This document shows positions 45,731-54,721 of a stretch of DNA of 64,000 bases, in pieces. The notes below the pieces were generated by a model that was not told the origin of the DNA, ran no database searches, and saw only the letters and a program-made list of their open reading frames with translations. This DNA is from Burkholderiales bacterium. Lineage in GTDB: Bacteria; Pseudomonadota; Gammaproteobacteria; Burkholderiales; Casimicrobiaceae. The translations under genes and the position numbers were made by a program. The stretch covers positions 1 to 64,000 of the forward strand of contig JANXNI010000041.1 of assembly GCA_025354165.1 (NCBI GenBank), read 5' to 3'. Position 1 is the stretch's first letter, and each line of letters begins with the position of its first letter.

Positions 45731-46383
45731 CGCTCGCTCGCCTTTTTAAGCATATCGATCACCGGCTTATGCGCTTCACGTACCGCCCAGTCGTAGGCGG
45801 TTTCGCCTTTATCGTTTTTCTGAGCTAAATCCGCACCGTACTCAAGCAGCAGCTTGACCACTTCGGTCTTGTTTTCGCGTGCCGCCATCATGAGCGGACT
45901 GATACCGGTCGGTGACGACGCCATCGGATCGGCGCCCTGATCGAGCAGGTATTTCGCGATTTCGACATGACCGTTGACCGCCGCGTAATGCAGAGCCGTC
46001 CACCCCGAGCTGTTGACATCGCCGCCTTTGCCACGCAGATAACGCACTACCTTCTCGTGACCGTTCAACGCGGCCACCATCAGCGCCGTGTCGCCCCATT
46101 TGTTGCGCATGTTGACCCTGGCACCGGCATCAACCAGCGTTTGTGCGCTTTGCAACAATCCGCCGCGTGAGGCAACCAACAATGCTGGATCGCCCCGTTC
46201 ATCCACTGCATCGGGTTTCACGCCCTTTAGCAACAAGGCGCGCACCTCATTCGGTCGATCAAGGTCAATCATCTGGAACAGATCGGCCGTACTAGCTGCG
46301 TTTTGGGCAAAAGTGACTGACGAAATGAATGCCGTACACAGCAGTGTTGCGCGCAAATGACCGCGGAGATAGCGTGGAATCAT
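45727..46383 (-). CDS. Secreted ankyrin-repeat protein
   Basis: 218 residues; a signal peptide (cleavage near VTFAQ, about 27), then five to six ankyrin repeats with the usual LLxxGAD and TALMxAA patterns, for example WGDTALMVAALNGHEKVVRY and YLLDQGADPMASSPTGISPL. Periplasmic ankyrin proteins in proteobacteria are sometimes linked with catalase or envelope functions; no partner is visible here. It overlaps tatD by four bases and is probably cotranscribed with it. Confidence 0.9.
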   Translation of the reverse strand: MIPRYLRGHLRATLLCTAFISSVTFAQNAASTADLFQMIDLDRPNEVRALLLKGVKPDAVDERGDPALLVASRGGLLQSAQTLVDAGARVNMRNKWGDTALMVAALNGHEKVVRYLRGKGGDVNSSGWTALHYAAVNGHVEIAKYLLDQGADPMASSPTGISPLMMAARENKTEVVKLLLEYGADLAQKNDKGETAYDWAVREAHKPVIDMLKKASER

Positions 46384-47156
46384 GGCGTCACCCGAAACAG
46401 CGAGAAAAAGTTTTGACTGGTGGCGCGGCCAACAGTTTCCACGTCTATGCCGCGAACCGCCGCAATGGCCGAAGCAACGTGCGGGACAAACGACGGCTCA
46501 TTCCTCTTGCCGCGATAGGGGACTGGCGCGAGATATGGAGAATCAGTCTCGATCAGCATGCGCTCAAGCGGCACACGTTGGGCCACATCGCGCAAATCTT
46601 TGGCGCTCTTGAAGCTGACGATTCCCGAAAATGAAATGTGGAAACCAAGATCCATCGCCGCGCTAGCGACGTCCCATGTTTCGGTGAAGCAGTGCATCAC
46701 ACCGCCCACTTCTCCGGCGCGCTCTTCACGCATGATGGCGAGCGTATCCTCGGAGGCGCTGCGGGTGTGTATCACCAGCGGCTTGCCGCATTCGCGGGCT
46801 GCACGGATATGAGTCCGGAAACGTTGCCTCTGCCATTCAAGATCGCCCTGCAAGCGGTAGTAATCGAGCCCGGTTTCGCCAATCGCCTGCACCTTCGGAT
46901 GCTGTGCTCGCGTGAGCAAATCGGCGACCGACGGCTCTTCAATGTCTTCATAGTCTGGGTGCACACCGGCCGTTGCGTAAATGTTCGGGTGTCGGTCCGA
47001 CAGGGCAATGACCGACGGCCATTCAGGCAAGGTAACGCTGATGCACATTGCATGCGACACATTCGCAGCCCGCATGCGCTCAACCACCGCATCAGCATCG
47101 TCCGCGAAATCAGAGAAATTAATGTGGCAGTGGGAATCAACAAACACGGGCAGCAA
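46380..47156 (-). CDS. tatD: TatD family metal-dependent deoxyribonuclease
   Basis: Metal-dependent 3'-5' nuclease with a TIM-barrel fold. 258 residues with all metal motifs: DSHCHINF, GETGLDYYR, VIHTRSASED, HCFTETW and ETDSPYLAP. It follows pilZ by 20 bases in the conserved mltG-tmk-holB-pilZ-tatD run. A tatD-family product at this locus is often annotated YcfH. Confidence 0.95.
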   Translation of the reverse strand: MLPVFVDSHCHINFSDFADDADAVVERMRAANVSHAMCISVTLPEWPSVIALSDRHPNIYATAGVHPDYEDIEEPSVADLLTRAQHPKVQAIGETGLDYYRLQGDLEWQRQRFRTHIRAARECGKPLVIHTRSASEDTLAIMREERAGEVGGVMHCFTETWDVASAAMDLGFHISFSGIVSFKSAKDLRDVAQRVPLERMLIETDSPYLAPVPYRGKRNEPSFVPHVASAIAAVRGIDVETVGRATSQNFFSLFRVTP

Positions 47157-47176
47157 CCGGAAAATGTGGCACGAAA

Positions 47177-47593
47177 CTACATCGTGTGCGTGGGTCGCGA
47201 GGACGCCAGCAGCGCCCCGAGAATGCCTTCAATGCGGCGCTTGGCACCGCGCCCGGTGTCATCCTTGGTGAACTGAACGCCGATGCCCTGGGCGCGCGCG
47301 CCCTGAATACCAGGCGGCGTAATCCACGCCACTTTGCCCTGCACCGCAATGCGATTCGGATCATCCATCAGCGTGAGTAACATGAAGACTTCGTCGCCCA
47401 GTTTGTAAGCGCGCGTCGTCGGAATGAAGATGCCGCCGCCTTCAACCCACGGGATGTAGGCGGCGTACAGCGCCGTGCGTTCCCGAATGTTGAGCGAAAG
47501 CACGCCCGAGCGCACGCCGCCAGGCGCACTACGAACCGTACCAGTAATCGTTCCTTGGCCGGTAGGAGTACCGAGACCGTCTGAATCACTCAT
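47177..47593 (-). CDS. pilZ: PilZ-domain type IV pilus assembly protein
   Basis: 138 residues from the ATG at 47593. The PilZ fold is recognisable by LSLNIRERTALYAAYIPWVE, GGIFIPTTRAYKLGDEVFML and GKVAWITPPG then GIGVQF. The arginine motif (RxxxR) needed for c-di-GMP binding is missing at the expected site, as in the founding PilZ of type IV pilus biogenesis, which does not bind the nucleotide. It sits between holB and tatD in the usual place. Confidence 0.88.
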   Translation of the reverse strand: MSDSDGLGTPTGQGTITGTVRSAPGGVRSGVLSLNIRERTALYAAYIPWVEGGGIFIPTTRAYKLGDEVFMLLTLMDDPNRIAVQGKVAWITPPGIQGARAQGIGVQFTKDDTGRGAKRRIEGILGALLASSRPTHTM

Positions 47594-47630
47594 GAATGGA
47601 TATTGCTCAAAATCCTGTCGCTTCGGTGAC

Positions 47631-48635
47631 TTAGCGACTAAAAAGCGCCCGATAATCCAGCAGCAGCGACTCACATTGCAGCCGCGCAGACAGCGTGGTA
47701 TCGGGCAGATAACGCTTGCGTAACAGTGCCCGATGATAGCGGAGCGCTTCGGCTAGCGGTAGCTTCGCAGCCAATTGGTTCAAGGCTTCGGACTGATCCC
47801 TGTATACCGTTGGCAACAAATTGGCACGCGCACGCGCCCAGTCGCACGTCCAGTCAGCCAGCCACTGCAGCAGATCGGCGAAACGCTCCCGCTTCTCGGT
47901 CTTGCCGCCACCCTCGACCCAAGCTCCCCAATGCAGCGTCGGAAACTGGCCCGGGCGCAGCAAATCGCGAATGAACGCGTCGTGAGCGGATGCTCGCCCA
48001 GAATTGGCAAGCGTCGCTGCGGTTAGCGGCTCGCCGCGCGTTCGCAGCAAGAGCGCATCAATGTCAACGCTGGCGACGCCCTGCTCGCTCATCCATGCGT
48101 GCGCTTCCTGATGCGTCGGTCTCGGCAAGGTAGTCCGGAGTGCGCGGCTGCGGATCGTCGGCAACAGTCGTTCTGCTTGTGAAGTCACGAGCAGCCAGCG
48201 CGTGTTCGGCGGCGGCTCTTCCAGCGCCTTGAGTATCGCGTTGGCACTCTCACGGGCGAGGGCAGCGGCAGGATCAACGAGCAGGACTCGCCCGCGCGAA
48301 CCCGCCGCCGAGAGCTGCATGAAATCAAGTGCCTCGCGCACCACATCAATCTTTATGGTCGGCAATTTCACCGTTTCCCCATCCCCGACATCCGGCAACA
48401 AACGCCGGAAATCAGGATGCACATCGCCCGCCAGCCAGCGGCAGCTCGGGCATTCGCCGCAAGCCGTCTGATCCTTCGGATTCAAACACAACAGCAACGC
48501 CGCCAATGAGGCCGCCGCCTGCCCCGCGCCGTCGCCGGTCCGTCCGACAATCAGCCAGGCGTGGTGATGCGACGACACCAGATCATGTGAACGCGCAAGC
48601 CACTGTCGATGCCACGGGAGCGGTGCAAACTCCAT
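47631..48635 (-). CDS. holB: DNA polymerase III subunit delta'
   Basis: Clamp-loader subunit that helps open the beta clamp. 334 residues: AAA+-like domain with WLIVGRTGDGAGQ, where the Walker A Lys is lost (as is normal for delta'), the zinc module CGECPSCRWLAGDVHPDF, and LEEPPPNTRWLLVTSQAERLLPTIRSR containing the SRC-like region. The ATG at 48635 overlaps the tmk stop; a longer start at 48671 has no conserved sequence. Confidence 0.94.
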   Translation of the reverse strand: MEFAPLPWHRQWLARSHDLVSSHHHAWLIVGRTGDGAGQAAASLAALLLCLNPKDQTACGECPSCRWLAGDVHPDFRRLLPDVGDGETVKLPTIKIDVVREALDFMQLSAAGSRGRVLLVDPAAALARESANAILKALEEPPPNTRWLLVTSQAERLLPTIRSRALRTTLPRPTHQEAHAWMSEQGVASVDIDALLLRTRGEPLTAATLANSGRASAHDAFIRDLLRPGQFPTLHWGAWVEGGGKTEKRERFADLLQWLADWTCDWARARANLLPTVYRDQSEALNQLAAKLPLAEALRYHRALLRKRYLPDTTLSARLQCESLLLDYRALFSR

Positions 48636-48637
48636 CG

Positions 48638-49267
48638 CTAGTCCGATGCCTTCAATAATTGCTGCGCGCAAGCCAGTACGCGCGCGCGAACAGTATCTTT
48701 CGACTGGTCACTCGACAACACTTTGATGCGCTCCGGTTCCGCTGCGGCACGATCCAGATACGCCGTGCGTACGCGATCATGAAAGTCTGCCGCTTCAGAC
48801 TCAATGCGATCCATCGCACCTCGTCGCGCCACGCGATCATGCGCAGCGTCGCGAGCCAAATCAAACAGCAGTGTCAGGTCCGGCGCGAAATTTGGATGTA
48901 CCCACTGGGCCAATTCAGCAACCCGCTCAAAGCCAAGCCCACGACCGCCGCCCTGATACGCAAACGTGGCGTCGGAAAAGCGGTCGCACAATACCCAATC
49001 TCCGCGTTCCAGAGCGGGCCAGACTACCCGCTCAAGATGTTCACGTCGAGCGGCAAACACGAGCAATGCCTCACTATGCGGGCTCATCGCACGATCCAGA
49101 AACAGCACCCGAATCGCTTCGCCCAGCTCTGTGCCGCCGGGCTCGCGCGTCGTCACAACCGTTTTTCCACGCGCCGACAGAAGCGTTCGAACGGCGTCAA
49201 TATGCGTGCTCTTGCCAGCACCGTCGATGCCCTCAAACGTGATGAATTTGCCTCGCAACACAGCCAT
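48638..49267 (-). CDS. tmk: Thymidylate kinase
   Basis: Phosphorylates dTMP to dTDP. 209 residues with the P-loop FEGIDGAGKSTHID, the DRx motif in CDRFSDATFAYQGGGRG, and a LID region (RDAAHDRVARRGAMDRIE) with the arginines of the type II group. It shares the last base of its start region with the mltG stop (overlap at 49267) and lies directly upstream of holB. Confidence 0.96.
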   Translation of the reverse strand: MAVLRGKFITFEGIDGAGKSTHIDAVRTLLSARGKTVVTTREPGGTELGEAIRVLFLDRAMSPHSEALLVFAARREHLERVVWPALERGDWVLCDRFSDATFAYQGGGRGLGFERVAELAQWVHPNFAPDLTLLFDLARDAAHDRVARRGAMDRIESEAADFHDRVRTAYLDRAAAEPERIKVLSSDQSKDTVRARVLACAQQLLKASD

Positions 49268-50259
49268 TACTTACTCAATTGAAATTTCGCCACGGCCCGA
49301 TTATGTTCTGCAAGGTTCTTCGAGAACTCGCTGGTGCCATCGCCACGCGCGACAAAGTACAGGAATTCGCTGTTCGGTGGCGCAACTGCGGCTCGCAGTG
49401 AGGCCCGCCCCGGGAGTGCGATAGGCGTCGGCGGCAAACCGTTACGGGTATAAGTGTTGTAGGGCGTATCGGTTTGCAGATCAACCTTGCGCAAATTGCC
49501 GTCAAATTTTTCACCCAGGCCGTAAATCACGGTGGGATCGGTCTGCAAACGCATGCCAATACGCAACCGGTTCACAAACACGGAACCGACAAGCGGACGA
49601 TCCGCATCGCGCCCGGTTTCCTTTTCGATGATCGAGGCAAGAATTAGCGCTTCGTAGGGGGATTTAAGCGGCGTATCAGCCGCGCGTTGTTCCCACGCAC
49701 GTGCAAGTTCTTCTTTCATGCGTTTGTGCATGAGCTTCAGGAGCGAAATGGCCGAGCTTCCGGGTGCGACGAAGTACGTATCGGGAAAAAAGTAACCTTC
49801 CAGCTCCGGCACGTCGGTCGCCAGTGCCTGCTTCAAATCAGCGCGTGCGGGCAGCGAATTCGCGGCGAAAGTAGCGACGCCTTCGCTTGGCGTCGCCGAA
49901 AGCGATGCATAAAGATCAGACAGACGTGAGCCTTCAACGGTCGTAATGGCCAGTCGCTGCGCATTGCCTGACTCAATCGCCGCAAGGATGTCGGCCACGG
50001 TCTGCGGCGATTCGAACAAATACTCGCCCGCCCGAAGTTTGCGCGCGCTACCGCGAATGCGCGCGACCGCCTGCACCACCAGACTCGGCGCGATTTCAAG
50101 GCGCTCGATCTCGGTCGCAAGGCGCGTCAATGAACTGCCCTGGCGCACGCTCAGGCTAACGCCTTCAGCGGGAATGGTGGCGCGCCAGAGCGGCAGTGCG
50201 AACCACGCAGCGAGGGCTACAGCAGCTAGTACGAATAGCCCGACGAACAGTTTCTTCAT
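49267..50259 (-). CDS. mltG: Endolytic peptidoglycan transglycosylase MltG
   Basis: Membrane-bound lytic transglycosylase that cuts nascent glycan strands. 330 residues: one N-terminal transmembrane helix (4-22), a LysM-like segment, and the YceG domain with LILASIIEKETGRDADRPLV (catalytic Glu) and NRLRIGMRLQTDPTVIYGLG, then LPPTPIALPG. The start at 50259 (MKKLFVGLF) was preferred to a longer one. It is the first gene of the mltG-tmk-holB-pilZ-tatD run and divergent from gspG. Confidence 0.95.
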   Translation of the reverse strand: MKKLFVGLFVLAAVALAAWFALPLWRATIPAEGVSLSVRQGSSLTRLATEIERLEIAPSLVVQAVARIRGSARKLRAGEYLFESPQTVADILAAIESGNAQRLAITTVEGSRLSDLYASLSATPSEGVATFAANSLPARADLKQALATDVPELEGYFFPDTYFVAPGSSAISLLKLMHKRMKEELARAWEQRAADTPLKSPYEALILASIIEKETGRDADRPLVGSVFVNRLRIGMRLQTDPTVIYGLGEKFDGNLRKVDLQTDTPYNTYTRNGLPPTPIALPGRASLRAAVAPPNSEFLYFVARGDGTSEFSKNLAEHNRAVAKFQLSK

Positions 50260-50315
50260 GAATGCGTGATAGAACGGCAATCGCCGCCAAAGTCCCGAAT
50301 CCTATAATTTTGCCT

Positions 50316-50762
50316 ATGTTTTCTCCGCCACTCACCCGCCGCCGAATTTCGCTCGGCTTTACGCTGATCGAATTGATGATTGCCGTTGTCATCATCGGCA
50401 TCCTCGCCGCCATCATCGCCCCCAACGTGATCGGTCGATTGCATGACGCTAAAGTCTCTGCCGCCAAGCAGGACGTATCGACGCTGGTGCAATCGCTCGC
50501 GATGTACAAGCTCGACAACGGACGCTTCCCCACCGGCGAACAAGGTTTGAAGGCGCTGGTTGAAAAGCCGGTCAGCTCGCCGCCACCCAACAACTGGCGC
50601 ACTGGCGGCTACATTGCCCGCCTGCCGAATGATCCCTGGGGCAATCCCTATCAGTTCGCGAACCCTGGACTGCACGGCGACATTGACGTGTTCAGCATGG
50701 GAGCCGATGCTAAACCGGGCGGGGAAGGCGAAGGCGCCGACATCGGTTCGTGGAACCTCTAA
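50316..50762 (+). CDS. gspG: Type II secretion major pseudopilin
   Basis: Main subunit of the T2SS pseudopilus. 148 residues: a short basic leader, the prepilin peptidase site G/FTLIELMIAVVIIGILAA with Glu at +5, and the GspG C-terminal part with KQDVSTLVQSLAMYKLDNGRFPT, GYIARLPNDPWGNPYQF and GSWNL (the calcium-site region). It is the first gene of a gspG-I-J-K-L-M-N operon and overlaps gspI by 13 bases. The secretin, ATPase and GspC/F genes are not in the window. Confidence 0.96.
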   Translation: MFSPPLTRRRISLGFTLIELMIAVVIIGILAAIIAPNVIGRLHDAKVSAAKQDVSTLVQSLAMYKLDNGRFPTGEQGLKALVEKPVSSPPPNNWRTGGYIARLPNDPWGNPYQFANPGLHGDIDVFSMGADAKPGGEGEGADIGSWNL

Positions 50763-51133
50763 GTCCGTCAAGGAGACGCGGCTTCAGCCTGATTGAGGTT
50801 CTGGTCGCAACTGCGATTCTCGCGACTGGGCTCATCGCCGCATCGCGCGCTGCGCTGGTTGCGACTAACGATCAAGGCGCGTTACGCGACCGGACGCTGG
50901 CCCGCTGGGTCGCGCACAATACGCTAGCGGAGATTCGTTTGCAGCCGCAGCAAGCGCAAGTAGGCAATGCAAGCACGCGACGAGTGCAGCAAGCGGGCAT
51001 CGAATTCACTGCGCAAGCCAAAGTCACGGCCACGCCTAGTCCCTTGTTCTCACGCGTTGAAGTGGTGGTGGTGCGTACCGGCGGCGACGGGCACGTGCTG
51101 GCGCAAGCGGTTGGGTTTTCGTCGCGATCATGA
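50750..51133 (+). CDS. gspI: Type II secretion minor pseudopilin GspI
   Basis: 127 residues starting MEPLSPSRRRGFSLIEVLVA: basic leader, cleavage after Gly, Glu at +5. The GspI domain is shown by AHNTLAEIRLQPQQ. In T2SS the I, J and K minor pseudopilins form the tip complex. gspH normally lies between gspG and gspI, but here the two genes overlap directly, so gspH is missing from this place. Confidence 0.92.
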   Translation: MEPLSPSRRRGFSLIEVLVATAILATGLIAASRAALVATNDQGALRDRTLARWVAHNTLAEIRLQPQQAQVGNASTRRVQQAGIEFTAQAKVTATPSPLFSRVEVVVVRTGGDGHVLAQAVGFSSRS

Positions 51134-51648
51134 TGCGCTCCAAAATCAATCGTGTTCGCGGCATGACGCTCGTCGAAATCATGATCGCGCTTTCGATTGC
51201 CTCGCTCATGACGCTGACCGGCTGGCGGGCGCTGGACACTTTGCAGGTCTCACGCGATCGCGTGGTCAACGATGCGGCGCAGTGGCAACGCCTAGATGAT
51301 TTTTTCGCGAATCTCGAAGCTGATTTGCGGCGCGCATCGCTCTCTGAATTTGCCGCCAATAGTGACGCAATAGCGATGGTTCAGCCGTCGCTTTCACACG
51401 GCGTGGACACTCGCCGCGTCAGCTATAGCTGGATGGTCTCTAAGGACGGCGTTGAAGTGATTCGGGAGGCCGGTGGCGAGCGGATGCCGGTTGCCGAGGT
51501 GCAATCGATCTCGGTGGCCTACAGCACCGACGGCGTGTTGTTCGAACCCACGATCAACGCTTATCCACGCGCGATTCGCATCAGTGTTGTCCCGCTCACG
51601 ACGGCGGGCGCACTCCCACCGGTTGATCGCATTCTGGCGCTACGATGA
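51130..51648 (+). CDS. gspJ: Type II secretion minor pseudopilin GspJ
   Basis: 172 residues: the leader ends at RG, followed by MTLVEIMIALSIASLMTLTG with Glu at +5. The GspJ pattern VNDAAQWQRLDDFFANLEAD is present in the next segment. It overlaps gspI and gspK by four bases each. It forms part of the pseudopilus tip with I and K. Confidence 0.93.
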   Translation: MMRSKINRVRGMTLVEIMIALSIASLMTLTGWRALDTLQVSRDRVVNDAAQWQRLDDFFANLEADLRRASLSEFAANSDAIAMVQPSLSHGVDTRRVSYSWMVSKDGVEVIREAGGERMPVAEVQSISVAYSTDGVLFEPTINAYPRAIRISVVPLTTAGALPPVDRILALR

Positions 51649-52550
51649 CCGAATCGAAGCAACGTGCTCGCGGTGCGGCGCTGGTCGTCGCCTTGCTGCT
51701 GACCGCTCTGGGCGCAGCTATTGCGACGCAAATGATTGTGCCGCTCTCCGGTTGGCTGGATCGGGAGTACCGCGCACGCGACACGCAGGCAAGCTACACG
51801 CTGGCCGACGCTGCGGCGTCGTGGGCCATCACGGTGCTAGCGGCGGATGCGCGTCTTGGACCGCTGGATCACTACGGTGAACTGTGGGCGACGCCCTTGC
51901 CGCCAACCCCCGTAGAAGGCGGCACGATTGAAGGCCGCATTACCGACCTTCAGGCGCAGTTCAATCTGAATAATCTCGCGCCGCGCGGCGTGAAAAGCGC
52001 TGCCAACATTGCGCTCGCCAAAGCGCTGTTCGCAAAGGCCGGGGTCGCGCCCGCGCTCGTCGACACTCTGGCTGACGCGATTGACAAAGACGACTTGACT
52101 GACGACGGCCAAAGCGAACGACAACGCTACGGACAAACCTTGCGCAATGGGCCGTTGCGCGATATGGTTGATCTGCTTGACGTGCCGGGCTTTACCGATG
52201 CTTCCGCCCGCGCATTGAGTGAAATCGTGGTTGTCCTGCCCGAGGCGAGCCCCATCAATGCCAACACCGCATCGAAGGCGCTCATTGCAACAGCATTCCC
52301 GGCGGCCACACCGGCCGATCTGGATCGCGCAATGGCCAGACGCGCACAACAACCTTTTTCCGGGCCCAATGATCTGGCGACGTTGTTGGGGCAACCATCT
52401 TTGGACGGGGTTTTCAGTACGAATTCGCAATACTTCGCCGTGGAGGCGGTGATTCGCTTTGAGCGCGTCAGTCATCGCGTACAGTTACAGATTGCCCGCC
52501 CCCCGACCGGTCGACCCACCCTTATTACGCGGCTCATTTCGAACGCTTGA
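51645..52550 (+). CDS. gspK: Type II secretion minor pseudopilin GspK
   Basis: 301 residues, much larger than the other pseudopilins as expected for GspK, which caps the tip. The leader is followed by RGAALVVALLLTALGAAIAT, without the Glu at +5, as is normal for this subunit. The body includes GRITDLQAQFNLNNLAP, DAIDKDDLTDDGQSERQRYG and INANTASKALIATAFP, the last being a helix-hairpin-like motif. Confidence 0.95.
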   Translation: MTESKQRARGAALVVALLLTALGAAIATQMIVPLSGWLDREYRARDTQASYTLADAAASWAITVLAADARLGPLDHYGELWATPLPPTPVEGGTIEGRITDLQAQFNLNNLAPRGVKSAANIALAKALFAKAGVAPALVDTLADAIDKDDLTDDGQSERQRYGQTLRNGPLRDMVDLLDVPGFTDASARALSEIVVVLPEASPINANTASKALIATAFPAATPADLDRAMARRAQQPFSGPNDLATLLGQPSLDGVFSTNSQYFAVEAVIRFERVSHRVQLQIARPPTGRPTLITRLISNA

Positions 52551-53496
52551 ATCCGATCACACCTTGGCACTTCCAGATTCCCAAAAATTACTCAGCCCAC
52601 CTGAACTCGGCGTCGCCCGTGCGCGAATACCCGGCTTTAGTCGACTAACGGCAACCGAACAATTGCGCGCAGCGGCGCTCGCACTCAATCGTGATCTCGG
52701 TGTCGGATCGGACAATCTCAGGCTCACCGCAAGGGCGGTGACTTCGTCACCGGACGATGCCTGGATCGCATATACGACGCATGCAGTCGCCGTGAATTCG
52801 GTGCTCACGACTGACGTGTTCAGCGCATTAAATACGGGCAAAACATATTGGGTCGGTGCACCGAGCGGATACATTGTCGGCACGCATGGCGCCACGGCAG
52901 TTGAAACGACCAGCAACGCCGACGACGCCGGCCTGCCAGCCATCGTTGCTGCCATGTTGACCCCACGTTTCGGCAGCGCCGCCATCGCGAACGATTGCAT
53001 CCTCGTCGACCGCGATCGCACGCTTTTGAACGATGACCGGTTGGCGTTGTGGCAAGCGGCAAGTGGTAGTTCGATGGTGGACGGAAATTTTCCATTGGGC
53101 GCAGAAGCACGATTGGTTGCCGCGCCCAGTCTGCAGACCGTCGCGCGCTCGACGACGCTCGATGTTGCCTTGCGTTACGCTGCCGTTGCGGGCGTCATTT
53201 GCGCGCTGATCGCGGGATCGAAGTTCGCGATGCTGCCATCGATCAATGCCACAAGCACGGCGCAAAAACAGCCCGCGCCCGGCGCATTGCTTGAACGTAT
53301 TGCCACCGTTGCACCCGAAGTATTGGCGCGTACGCAAAGCGCGACCTATGCCAGCGGTGCTTGGGTCTTCAGCCTTAGCGATGCCCTGGATGCGCCTTCC
53401 CAATTGAACATGCAACGAGCACTCGCAGCGAACGGCCTGCAAGCCCAAGCCACCGGCGCGCCAACGCCGCGTGTTCGTGTTTATCTCGCGCCATGA
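52459..53496 (+). CDS. gspL: Type II secretion inner-membrane protein GspL
   Basis: Links the secretion ATPase GspE to the membrane platform. The frame has an actin-like cytosolic domain (residues about 35-220, LTATEQLRAAALALNRDLGV), one transmembrane helix near 235-255 (LRYAAVAGVICALIAGSKFA) and a periplasmic ferredoxin-like part. The start is uncertain: the ATG at 52459 overlaps gspK by 92 bases, unlike the 4-base overlaps of its neighbours. A TTG at 52564, 14 bases after the gspK stop, would give a 310-residue protein. Confidence 0.85.
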   Translation: MSASVIAYSYRLPAPRPVDPPLLRGSFRTLESDHTLALPDSQKLLSPPELGVARARIPGFSRLTATEQLRAAALALNRDLGVGSDNLRLTARAVTSSPDDAWIAYTTHAVAVNSVLTTDVFSALNTGKTYWVGAPSGYIVGTHGATAVETTSNADDAGLPAIVAAMLTPRFGSAAIANDCILVDRDRTLLNDDRLALWQAASGSSMVDGNFPLGAEARLVAAPSLQTVARSTTLDVALRYAAVAGVICALIAGSKFAMLPSINATSTAQKQPAPGALLERIATVAPEVLARTQSATYASGAWVFSLSDALDAPSQLNMQRALAANGLQAQATGAPTPRVRVYLAP

Positions 53497-53888
53497 AGCT
53501 GCCTGATAACGCCACGATTAACGGCTTGAACCGCTTGCAGCTGCGCCGTCTGGCTTACGTTGCGGTTCTCGCCGCGTCCGTACTGGCGACGATTTTTTTG
53601 TTACGCGCTCAGACCGAACACGAGGCAATCCTGCATGACGCCGCAATTCGCAATGCATGGCAGACCGAGGCTGTGCCCGTCAGCGGATCAATGACGATCG
53701 CTGCCGTTCGCGCACGCTTCAATATCTCCGGCGGCGGCACGGCGGGTGATCTCGCATGGCAAGTCGCCAACGCAAATGAATTGTGTGCCAGTCTCTCGGC
53801 GCTTGAACTTGCTGCGGTCAAATTACGCGAGGTGAAAGTGGCACGGCGCGGCGCGGGCTTTGCCGTTAGCGCGGAGCAGATTCCATGA
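53493..53888 (+). CDS. gspM: Type II secretion protein GspM
   Basis: 131 residues: short cytosolic start, one transmembrane helix (LRRLAYVAVLAASVLATIFL), and a small periplasmic domain. This is the GspM layout, though the protein is a little short. Position between gspL and gspN with four-base overlaps on each side supports the call. GspM pairs with GspL in the inner-membrane platform. Confidence 0.85.
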   Translation: MKLPDNATINGLNRLQLRRLAYVAVLAASVLATIFLLRAQTEHEAILHDAAIRNAWQTEAVPVSGSMTIAAVRARFNISGGGTAGDLAWQVANANELCASLSALELAAVKLREVKVARRGAGFAVSAEQIP

Positions 53889-54547
53889 AGCGCTTATTGA
53901 CTTTTTTACTGCTTTTTGTGGTTGCGATGGGTGTATTCGTGTGGCAATTGCCTGCCTCAATCATTGCCGGTTTTGTCCCCACGGAAGCCAGTCGCTTCGT
54001 GCAACTGCATCGAATCACCGGCACGCTGTGGCGCGGCAACGCACTTTTTTCGGCGATGGGTGTTTCACCCACGCTCTCTGTCGCATGGCAATGTCAGCCG
54101 TCGATCATGCCGCTGGGCGCGAGTTGCGCGTTATCTGAAAGCGTGACCGGCGTGGCTCAAGTCAATCTGCTCTCGCGCACGCTGACTATGGAAAAAATCA
54201 CCGCTGTTTTGCCCGTTCAGGTCGGCGGCGGCGCTGCATTCATGGCTGAATCGCCGCGCGTCACACTCGAAATCGCATCACTAACAATGAGCGCAACCAC
54301 GCTGGCCATTCAAGGCAGCGCTCGCGCCGAATCCGCTCGCTACGCCTTCGGCCAAAGCCCCGTCACGCTGGGTGAAGTCACCGCCGATTGCAAACCCGAC
54401 GCAGCTTCCGCATCGTCGCGCTGCATGATCAGTAATCGCGGCGGCAATGCCCGTCTTGATGGTCAGCTTTCGTTGACAGGACGTGGTGCCAGCGGCACGC
54501 TCGAATTAACGCCATCCGGCGCAGCAGCGCAGCGCATCACGTTCTAG
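53885..54547 (+). CDS. gspN: Type II secretion protein GspN
   Basis: 220 residues with an N-terminal membrane anchor (LLTFLLLFVVAMGVFVWQLP) and a periplasmic beta-rich domain including RITGTLWRGNALFSAMG, the characteristic GspN segment. It ends the operon. GspN is present in only part of T2SS systems and its exact role is unclear. Confidence 0.9.
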   Translation: MKRLLTFLLLFVVAMGVFVWQLPASIIAGFVPTEASRFVQLHRITGTLWRGNALFSAMGVSPTLSVAWQCQPSIMPLGASCALSESVTGVAQVNLLSRTLTMEKITAVLPVQVGGGAAFMAESPRVTLEIASLTMSATTLAIQGSARAESARYAFGQSPVTLGEVTADCKPDAASASSRCMISNRGGNARLDGQLSLTGRGASGTLELTPSGAAAQRITF

Positions 54548-54721
54548 CCGCGCGGCGAACGCTGAAGAGCGCTTGTGACACACGCCCAAGGCCACGACAT
54601 TAGGCGTACAGCTCAAATTGAAAACCACAATCGCTGGTGTGGCGTATGAGTTGCTGTGTTCGATAGAACTTTCGCTATGTATGCCCTTCCTTACGCTGCT
54701 GCCAACGGTTACCATCTCACG

